From positions 1-25,819 of the forward strand of contig JAZQXT010000050.1 of NCBI GenBank assembly GCA_045633005.1: a stretch of DNA of 25,819 nucleotides, written 5' to 3'. The notes under the pieces are model-generated. The model was given only the letters and a program-made list of their open reading frames with translations, was not told where the DNA came from and ran no database searches. Positions 15,681 through 20,192 of this stretch are shown piece by piece. This stretch comes from CAG-390 sp045633005. GTDB lineage: Bacteria > Bacillota > Clostridia > Oscillospirales > CAG-272. The position numbers and the translations under genes were made by a program. The first letter of the stretch is position 1. Every line of letters begins with the position of its first letter.

Positions 15681-16757
15681 TTACGTATAATTCGAATAAA
15701 CGTAGTACGCATCCGTTACAGCCGTGCGGCTTCCCGACGCCTTGCCGGTAACGAGAATATACAGCTCCCCGTCGTCGCTCACGGCAAACGATGCAAGGCA
15801 CTTTCCCGCCGCATCAAGTGTTCCCGGCTTACCGCCGAGTATTTCCGCGCCGCGAAGCACGGCAGTTCCCGAATACCCCGAAAACATTTTGAACATCGTA
15901 CTGCGCACCGTGCGCCTGCCGTGGTGATTTGTGCCTGAAATGGTATATTCCGCAGTTTGCATCACCTCACGCATAAACGGGTCTTGTATGGCGTAATTCA
16001 GCATCGTCGCAACGTCCCTCGCCGTGCTGTAATGCTCCTTGTGGTAAAGCCCTGACGAGTTTTTGAAGCTACTGCCCGTCATACCTATCTCGCGCGCCTT
16101 TTCGTTCATCAGCTCGGCAAACGCCTTCTCCGTTCCGCCGACGTACCACGCAAGTGCCGCCGACGCGTCGCAGGCGGACGGAAGCATCGTAGCGTATATC
16201 ATATCCTTGACTTTTACTACCTCGCCGATCTGTAAACTGATATTAGCTCCGTTGCCGTCGTAAACACCCTTTATAATATCCCACGTTATCTCAATTTCGT
16301 CATCGAAGCTCCCCGCGCCGCTTTCTACGTATTCGCACGCAAGGATAAGCGTCATTATTTTCGTCATGGACGCGGGATACATCTTCGCGTCTGCATCAAG
16401 CTCCGCAACTGCCGCCCCGTCGGACGTTCGCATAAGAATGGCAAAATCAGAATTCAGCTTGCCCGAAAGGCTCGCCGTAAACTCGCCGCTTACGGGCGCG
16501 TATATCGGCGGCGGCGCGGTAGTGTCGGGGACGGTAGTGTCCTCAATTGTAGTTAGAACGGGCGGTTCTTCGGGCAAGACGACCGCTGGAAGCCCCGACG
16601 ACTCGACGGGGGCAGACGGCGTATCGGTTAAAAAATGCCCAAGAAACGCAAAGGTCAGAAAAATGAGCGAAAGCAAAAATCCCGTGGCGGCTACCACCGC
16701 ATGGCGAAGCGGCGGCATATTTTGGTCAAAGCCGATCCTCTGCTCTCTTATCTCCAT
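15681..16757 (-). CDS. D-alanyl-D-alanine carboxypeptidase, DacF/S11 type
   Basis: A membrane-attached penicillin-binding protein that trims the last D-Ala from peptidoglycan stem peptides. The 358 residues have a cytoplasmic basic start, one transmembrane helix (about 19-42), a Pro/Thr-rich linker (about 45-90), and the S11 domain. The nucleophile motif is S130-M-T-K133. The second motif, usually SxN, is S194-A-C196, and the third, usually KTG, is K310-P-G312. Both are at the right places, so the fold is sound but the active site departs from the textbook set. The ATG at 16757 follows a GGGGG-type ribosome site. It is convergent with cls. I leave the symbol blank because several S11 paralogues are common in such genomes. 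Confidence 0.9.
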   Translation of the reverse strand: MEIREQRIGFDQNMPPLRHAVVAATGFLLSLIFLTFAFLGHFLTDTPSAPVESSGLPAVVLPEEPPVLTTIEDTTVPDTTAPPPIYAPVSGEFTASLSGKLNSDFAILMRTSDGAAVAELDADAKMYPASMTKIMTLILACEYVESGAGSFDDEIEITWDIIKGVYDGNGANISLQIGEVVKVKDMIYATMLPSACDASAALAWYVGGTEKAFAELMNEKAREIGMTGSSFKNSSGLYHKEHYSTARDVATMLNYAIQDPFMREVMQTAEYTISGTNHHGRRTVRSTMFKMFSGYSGTAVLRGAEILGGKPGTLDAAGKCLASFAVSDDGELYILVTGKASGSRTAVTDAYYVYSNYT

Positions 16758-16778
16758 GTTGCACCCCCTTTTTGATAA

Positions 16779-16807
16779 AGTATATCACCGCCCCAATACA
16801 ATTTCAC
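16779..16807 (-). promoter_or_regulatory. Possible promoter of the dacF-type gene
   Basis: On the minus strand there is GTGAAA (16802-16807), 17 bases, TATACT (16779-16784). The -35 is only 4 of 6. Confidence 0.4.
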
Positions 16808-16843
16808 TCGCAATAGGTCGAAAAAATAAAAAAACAATGCCGC

Positions 16844-16872
16844 TTGCAAAATCGCAATTTTTGTGCTATACT
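16844..16872 (+). promoter_or_regulatory. Promoter of the DtxR-family gene
   Basis: TTGCAA (16844-16849), 17-base spacer, TATACT (16867-16872). The start codon is 31 bases downstream with AAGGGAGG close by. I see no convincing DtxR/MntR operator palindrome over it. Confidence 0.7.
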
Positions 16873-16903
16873 ATTATCAATGAATCACCAAGGGAGGTAA
16901 AAG

Positions 16904-17266
16904 ATGAAGATAAAAGAATCCGCCGAAAACTATCTTGAAGCAATACTCGTCCTCGGAAATGCTAACGGTCGCGTGCGCTCCATCGACGTTGCCAACCACC
17001 TTGGTGTGAGCAAGCCCAGCGTCAGCGTGGCGATGAAGCATCTGCGCCAGAACGACTACGTAATATTCGCTCCCGACGGAGAGATAAGCCTGACGGACGC
17101 GGGAATGGAGATAGCCGCGCGCGTATACGAGCGGCATACCGTGATAACGGAGGCGCTTTGTAGGATGGGCGTGAGCGTCGAGGTCGCGCGCGAGGACGCC
17201 TGCCGCATCGAGCACGATATCAGCGAGGAAACGTTTATAAAGCTTAAGGAATGGCTCAGCCGTTAA
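16904..17266 (+). CDS. DtxR/MntR-family metal-dependent repressor, short form
   Basis: A metal-sensing winged-helix regulator of 120 residues. The DNA-binding part is residues 1-70 (AENYLEAILVL, then SIDVANHLGVSKPSVSVAMKHLRQNDYV with the recognition helix, and a wing ending at SLTDAG). The dimerisation/metal part is 71-120 with H78 and the DtxR-like D98-A-C100-R-I-E103-H104. Cys at 100 is as in DtxR, whereas MntR has Glu there. The protein stops before the SH3-like domain and is shorter than B. subtilis MntR (142). Either iron or manganese could be the ligand. The strong GGGAGG ribosome site fixes the start. Confidence 0.92.
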   Translation: MKIKESAENYLEAILVLGNANGRVRSIDVANHLGVSKPSVSVAMKHLRQNDYVIFAPDGEISLTDAGMEIAARVYERHTVITEALCRMGVSVEVAREDACRIEHDISEETFIKLKEWLSR

Positions 17267-17280
17267 AACATTAGCGTTTG

Positions 17281-17312
17281 GCGCAATTTTCGTGATAATT
17301 GTCGCGTTTTTT
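17281..17312 (+). terminator. Probable terminator after the DtxR-family gene
   Basis: An imperfect stem, GCGCAATT (17281-17288) with AATTGTCGC (17297-17305), is followed by GTTTTTT. Confidence 0.6.
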
Positions 17313-17323
17313 AGCCATTTGGC

Positions 17324-17352
17324 TTGACAAACGGCTTTTTATATGATATTAT
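17324..17352 (+). promoter_or_regulatory. Promoter ahead of the tandem RNA elements and tRNA-Ser
   Basis: A perfect TTGACA (17324-17329), 17-base spacer, TATTAT (17347-17352). The only genes downstream are the two RNA elements and the tRNA. The 93 bases from 17353 to 17445 contain nothing I recognise beyond an A-rich leader and a short GAGAGCGCG/CTCG segment. Confidence 0.75.
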
Positions 17353-17445
17353 ATTGCTTGCAAAACGAATGTTGTAATTGCAAAAACTAAAATTGAGAGC
17401 GCGTTTTCTCGTCCTCGGTTGAAGTAAAATAATTGAATAACTAAC

Positions 17446-17626
17446 AAAAATGTACAGTATGCATCACGGAAGGTTATTTCGCCTTACGGCGAAGATACCC
17501 ACGCCCTGCGCCTGACAAGCGAGCTTGTCGATCTTTGGGCGGGGTATGCGAAGTGGATTCGATGAGTAAACTCATCGAGCCCCATCTCCTAAGCTCCGTA
17601 AATATGATGCACGCTGTTGCATCATA
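17446..17626 (+). ncRNA. Unassigned structured RNA element, copy 1
   Basis: I do not recognise the family. The fold visible by eye is a closing stem GCATC+ACGGA (17461-17470) with TCCGT (17595-17599) and GATGC (17606-17610). Three arms lie inside it. The first is TTCGCC-TTAC-GGCGAA (17478-17493). The second is ATACCC/CGCCC (17495-17506) with GGGCGGGGTAT (17537-17547), capped by GACAAGCGAGCTTGTC. The third is TCGATGAG-TAAA-CTCATCGA (17559-17578). A downstream hairpin ATGATGCA/TGCATCAT (17604-17625) uses the same bases as the closing stem, so the two are alternatives. No U tract follows. It contains no credible coding frame. Confidence 0.6.
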
Positions 17627-17631
17627 AAATT

Positions 17632-17812
17632 AAAAATGTACAGTATGCATCACGGAAGGTTATTTCGCCTTACGGCGAAGATACCCACGCCCTGCGCCTG
17701 ACAAGCGAGCTTGTCGATCTTCGGGCGGGGTATGCGAAGTGGATTCGATGAGTAAACTCATCGAGCCCCATCTCCTAAGCTCCGTAAATATGATGCACGC
17801 TGTTGCATCATA
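17632..17812 (+). ncRNA. Unassigned structured RNA element, copy 2
   Basis: Identical to copy 1 over 181 bases except for one change (T at 17536, C at 17722), offset by 186. Its terminal hairpin is complete here: TCCGTAAATATGATGCA (17781-17797) pairs perfectly with 17804-17820. That 3' arm overlaps the first three bases of the tRNA (GGA, 17818-17820). Confidence 0.6.
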
Positions 17813-17817
17813 TTTAC

Positions 17818-17906
17818 GGAGGGTTATCGAAGTGGTCATAACGAGGCGGTCTTGAAAACCGTTTGCCTTCACGGGCACGTGGGTTCGAATCCCACACCCT
17901 CCGCCA
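17818..17906 (+). tRNA. tRNA-Ser (anticodon UGA)
   Basis: The acceptor GGAGGGT (17818-17824) pairs with ACCCTCC (17896-17902), followed by discriminator G and an encoded CCA (17904-17906). The anticodon loop CTTGAAA gives TGA at 17853-17855. A long variable arm (TGCCTTCACGGGCA) is present as expected for class II tRNA-Ser. The T arm is GTGGG-TTCGAAT-CCCAC. There is no promoter of its own close by; it may be processed from a transcript starting near 17360. Confidence 0.95.
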
Positions 17907-17908
17907 AG

Positions 17909-17942
17909 AAAAAAGCCATTCGCGAAAGCGGATGGCTTTTTT
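17909..17942 (+). terminator. Terminator after tRNA-Ser
   Basis: AAAAAAGCCATTCGC (17909-17923), GAAA loop, GCGGATGGCTTTTTT (17928-17942), with one wobble pair. The outer part AAAAAAGC/GCTTTTTTCAA recurs around a different stem at 19108-19139. Confidence 0.9.
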
Positions 17943-17944
17943 CA

Positions 17945-18114
17945 ATGATGTTTGCCTTCGGCAAATGATGTTGGCTTCGCCAATGTTGTTCGCTGCGCGA
18001 ATGATGTGTGCCTGTCGGCATATTGGGCAAACATCGCATCATTGCGGAACGCAGTGGAGCAACATCATTTTGAGCGAAGCGAAAAACATCATATCGCCGT
18101 AGGCGATGCATCAT
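17945..18114. repeat. Hairpin array 2, unit ATGATGT / ACATCAT
   Basis: Left units are at 17945, 17965, 17983 (ATGTTGT) and 18001. Right, inverted units are at about 18031 (degenerate), 18062, 18086 and 18108 (GCATCAT). Hairpins exactly fill most intervals: TTGCC-TTC-GGCAA (17952-17964), TGGC-TTC-GCCA (17972-17982), TCGC-TGC-GCGA (17990-18000) and ATCGCC-GTA-GGCGAT (18093-18107). The hairpin at 18069-18085 (core GAGCGAAGCGA) is the reverse complement of the one at 15495-15513 in array 1. The last unit ends at the base before the -35 of the next gene. Confidence 0.85.
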
Positions 18115-18143
18115 TTGACATATCGAGGATTTTGTGATATAAT
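18115..18143 (+). promoter_or_regulatory. Consensus promoter of the first orphan gene
   Basis: TTGACA (18115-18120), 17-base spacer, TATAAT (18138-18143): a perfect sigma-A promoter that abuts the hairpin array. The ribosome site AAAGGTGGT (18151-18159) lies 8 bases before the ATG. Confidence 0.85.
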
Positions 18144-18167
18144 AAAAAAGAAAGGTGGTGGGCACAA

Positions 18168-18881
18168 ATGGGAACAAAACTCATAGCCGATATTCGATTG
18201 TTCGAATTGAATGTACCGAATATAGACGGGAATCCCACCCCACATTACATAGGTAAAATATATCAATATGACCATATGGAATGTTTGGCTGTAATTCAGC
18301 GCCTCCTGTTTCTTTTGCGTCACAGAGGTTTCGAATTTGATGATTTTGATCATTTGTATTTGAATTTTACCCCCTGCGTTACTCATGGTGAGGTCCATGA
18401 TGTCAATCGTTACAATATCCGTGAGTTCTCTTGGTATCATTATGTGGACATAGGTTGTAACATACAAACTTTTAACGATCTTTCACTGAAAGAAAAAAAC
18501 TTATTCATTTTGGAATCGGTAAGAAAAGCGTCATTGCTTAAAGCACGTGCCGAGCAGCAAGAGCTTTTTGAAGCCACTTTTTATGAAGTTATTCAAAATG
18601 GAGAGCGATTCCTGTTGCCATATAAGCAAAAAGATTATCAAAATTACATTGTGGAAATCTTTACTCGTATTACCGATAAAGCGTCATTCATTCCTTTGAT
18701 TCGGGTAACGGATAAAAACGGAGTGGTAATAGCAGAACAAGAGCTGCGCTCCTATGGACGGGATGAATTTATTTATCAAATGGGAACAATAACCATCGGA
18801 AAGGCTTCCGCGAGAATTGTTCCACGAAAAAGCTCCTATGGTAATTATTACGATTTAACCCCGATAAAAATCGAGTGGTAA
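18168..18881 (+). CDS. Orphan protein of module 1, function unknown
   Basis: A 237-residue soluble-looking protein with no signal peptide or membrane helix. I recognise no family. It has aromatic-rich segments (FEFDDFDHLYLNFTP, REFSWYHYVDIG), a helical middle near 107-135 (LSLKEKNLFILESVRKASLL), and a C-terminal half with alternating strands (IVEIFTRITDKASFIPLIRV). The base composition is markedly more A/T-rich than the flanking genes and codons such as TTT, AAA, ATT and TAT dominate, suggesting acquisition. It has its own promoter, array and terminator. A lone small cytoplasmic protein in such a cassette could be an orphan immunity or antitoxin-like protein, but that is speculation. Confidence 0.75.
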   Translation: MGTKLIADIRLFELNVPNIDGNPTPHYIGKIYQYDHMECLAVIQRLLFLLRHRGFEFDDFDHLYLNFTPCVTHGEVHDVNRYNIREFSWYHYVDIGCNIQTFNDLSLKEKNLFILESVRKASLLKARAEQQELFEATFYEVIQNGERFLLPYKQKDYQNYIVEIFTRITDKASFIPLIRVTDKNGVVIAEQELRSYGRDEFIYQMGTITIGKASARIVPRKSSYGNYYDLTPIKIEW

Positions 18882-18933
18882 GTTGACCTTTTGTTCGTTT
18901 TAACCTCAATTTTTGACCTTTTCACTCGTTTAA
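18882..18933 (+). repeat. Shared 3' segment of the orphan modules, copy 1
   Basis: Starts GTTGACCTTTTGTTCGTTTT and ends CACTCGTTTAA. By eye about 41 of 52 aligned positions match the segment at 20091-20141 after the second orphan gene, with the two ends best conserved. It contains an internal direct repeat (TTGACCTTTT at 18883 and 18914, each followed by TCGTTT). Confidence 0.65.
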
Positions 18934-18936
18934 TGT

Positions 18937-18977
18937 ATAAAAGCAGAACGCTCCCTTGCGGTGCGTTCTGCTTTTAT
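18937..18977 (+). terminator. Terminator of the first orphan gene
   Basis: A perfect 15-bp stem, ATAAAAGCAGAACGC (18937-18951) with 18963-18977, has an 11-base loop and T's within the 3' arm. The following 18978-19078 holds no gene; it contains two more inverted repeats (CCAAATTGC-TT-GCAATTTGG at 19004-19023, and GTTCGCGC/GCGCGAAC). Confidence 0.8.
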
Positions 18978-19078
18978 CGTTGGGCTAAGTGGTGAAGAAG
19001 CCTCCAAATTGCTTGCAATTTGGATATTGTTCGCGCTACCGCTTGTTTTAGTACACCGCCGCATTATGCGCGAACTGC

Positions 19079-19107
19079 GGGTTCTTGAATCTCACACCCT
19101 CCGTCAG
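19079..19107 (+). pseudogene. Degenerate tRNA-Ser 3' end
   Basis: GGGTTCTTGAATCTCACACC and then CTCCGTCAG repeat the 3' end of the tRNA-Ser at 17881-17908. Two extra bases lie in the T loop, and there is a C-to-T change in the T stem and another in CCA. The repeat continues through GAAAAAAGC. The 5' two thirds of a tRNA are not recognisable upstream, so it cannot be functional. It marks the start of the second module. Confidence 0.7.
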
Positions 19108-19139
19108 AAAAAAGCACTTGCATATGCAAGTGCTTTTTT
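19108..19139 (+). terminator. Terminator-like hairpin after the tRNA remnant
   Basis: AAAAAAGCACTTGCA (19108-19122), a TA centre, then TGCAAGTGCTTTTTT (19125-19139). It uses the same AAAAAAGC/GCTTTTTTCAA frame as the hairpin after the real tRNA, around a different stem. Confidence 0.8.
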
Positions 19140-19144
19140 CAACT

Positions 19145-19317
19145 AAATCCACCCTTACGGGTGTGTGAAATATTGCTTTGCAATGTGAAATCCTCACCTC
19201 GTTCGGGTGAAATCGCTGCGGCGGTGGGTGGATTTAATTTCACTTGATACGTCAGCATCAAATTTCATAATTCACGAAGTGAATTATTTCACATTCGGCG
19301 CAAGCCGAATATTTCAC
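19145..19317. repeat. Hairpin array 3, unit GTGAAAT / ATTTCAC
   Basis: Left units are at 19165, 19185 and 19207. Inverted units are at 19237, 19262 (ATTTCAT), 19286 and 19311. Intervals are hairpins with no spare bases: ATTGC-TTT-GCAAT (19172-19184), TTGAT..ATCAA (19244-19261), AATTCAC-GAA-GTGAATT (19269-19285) and ATTCGGC-GCAA-GCCGAAT (19293-19310). The left half is also bracketed by AAATCCACCC (19145-19154) and its exact complement GGGTGGATTT (19226-19235), next to the turning point. Confidence 0.85.
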
Positions 19318-19362
19318 TAAAAACCACCGCAACAAGTTGCGGGTGATACACAAGCCTTCGCC

Positions 19363-19391
19363 TTGATTTATTGGCGGAAGTATGGTATAAT
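19363..19391 (+). promoter_or_regulatory. Promoter of the second orphan gene
   Basis: TTGATT (19363-19368), 17-base spacer, TATAAT (19386-19391). The ribosome site AAAGGCGGT (19401-19409) matches AAAGGTGGT of the first module and lies 6 bases before the ATG. Confidence 0.8.
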
Positions 19392-19415
19392 CAAGAAAAG
19401 AAAGGCGGTAAATAA

Positions 19416-20075
19416 ATGCAATACTATGAACTATCCAACAAAAAGCTTCATTTCATCGTCACCCCCAACGAACTTCGGGAAATTTTGCAAGGGTTTCACC
19501 ATGTTGTTGTAAACGCAGGCGTTCGAAAAAATTACATAGAAAGCAATCCGAACGATTTCTTCTTTACTTATGACGCCCTATATGAAAAATTAAAAAAAGG
19601 CGTTAAATTGATTTGGAATACAGATTATGATATTGTAGATTTTTCCACCGGAATAACCGCTCATCTTGAAAATTGCATTTATCAGCCATCTACCAGACTA
19701 AGTGTGCCAACCTTTGAAGAACCTTGTCCGTTTGTTGAAACATTTTGCTTCCTCCCTTGGAAAGAACAACTTTCTACTTCGTTTTCCGTCACACAATTTC
19801 CTGAACATGTATGCGGATTGTCTTTGTCTTTTCCCACGAGAATTGAATATGAAAATGATACCGAAAAGCATTCAGCCGGCATAGTGGAGTGTTCACAATT
19901 GGCTGATTTTGAAACCTACGAAACACTGGTTAAAAGAATTAAATCAATTACACAACTATTGAAATTAGACTTCGGCGGAAAGCTACGCCGCACTTCTGTG
20001 AGGATAAGTGCCGAAGCAAAAAAAGATTTTTCCAATTTCTATTTTGCAACCTCAAATACTATAATAACCCTTTAG
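19416..20075 (+). CDS. Orphan protein of module 2, function unknown
   Basis: A 219-residue, probably cytoplasmic protein with no signal peptide or membrane helix and no family I can name. It begins MQYYELSNKKLHFIVTPNEL. A Phe/Tyr-rich centre with many Thr and Cys is followed by a C-terminal helix (YETLVKRIKSITQLLKLDF) and a basic GGKLRRTSVRIS segment. No resemblance to the first orphan protein is visible, although promoter, ribosome site and 3' flank are shared. The DNA is clearly A/T-rich against the neighbours. It is convergent with the 5'-nucleotidase gene and separated from it by a strong terminator. Confidence 0.75.
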   Translation: MQYYELSNKKLHFIVTPNELREILQGFHHVVVNAGVRKNYIESNPNDFFFTYDALYEKLKKGVKLIWNTDYDIVDFSTGITAHLENCIYQPSTRLSVPTFEEPCPFVETFCFLPWKEQLSTSFSVTQFPEHVCGLSLSFPTRIEYENDTEKHSAGIVECSQLADFETYETLVKRIKSITQLLKLDFGGKLRRTSVRISAEAKKDFSNFYFATSNTIITL

Positions 20076-20090
20076 TTCTTAAATGTAAAA

Positions 20091-20141
20091 GTTGACCTCT
20101 TGTTTGTTTTCAAATCCATTTTTTCCTCTTATCTCGTTTAA
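20091..20141 (+). repeat. Shared 3' segment of the orphan modules, copy 2
   Basis: Starts GTTGACCTCTTGTTTGTTTT and ends ATCTCGTTTAA, matching 18882-18933 best at both ends. It begins 15 bases after the orphan gene's stop, whereas copy 1 begins immediately after. Confidence 0.65.
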
Positions 20142-20185
20142 ATAAAAAATCCCAATGCACCGCGAGTGCATTGGGATTTTTTATT
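20141..20185. terminator. Bidirectional terminator between the second orphan gene and the 5'-nucleotidase gene
   Basis: A perfect 20-bp inverted repeat, AATAAAAAATCCCAATGCAC (20141-20160) with 20166-20185, around CGCGA. A T run occurs on each strand after the GC-rich part. Confidence 0.92.
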
Positions 20186-20192
20186 TATAAGA

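Larger units (their letters stand above)
15295..15684. repeat. Split inverted repeat over the cls and dacF stop codons, enclosing an insertion
   Basis: GTAAAAAAACACCGC (15295-15309) holds the cls stop. GCGGTGTTTTTTAC (15671-15684) is its near-perfect complement and holds the complement of the dacF stop. Together they look like the arms of one bidirectional terminator between convergent genes. About 360 bases now separate the arms, containing a separate terminator and hairpin array 1. The reading as a split terminator is inference. Confidence 0.6.

Noticed and set aside
17446..17812. T-box leaders for a seryl-tRNA gene
   Set aside because: There is no AGGGTGG-type T-box sequence or antiterminator, and the element is followed by a tRNA, not a synthetase or amino-acid gene.
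18978..19107. A complete, functional second tRNA
   Set aside because: Only the T arm and acceptor 3' strand resemble tRNA-Ser; the T loop has two extra bases and no anticodon arm or 5' acceptor strand can be found.
15449..19317. CRISPR arrays
   Set aside because: The repeated unit is only 7 nt and flips orientation mid-array, the intervals are self-complementary hairpins of varying length, and there is no cas gene.
17907..20142. Integron with attC sites
   Set aside because: No integrase gene in the window and no recognisable attC boxes; each gene has its own promoter. Kept only as an analogy.
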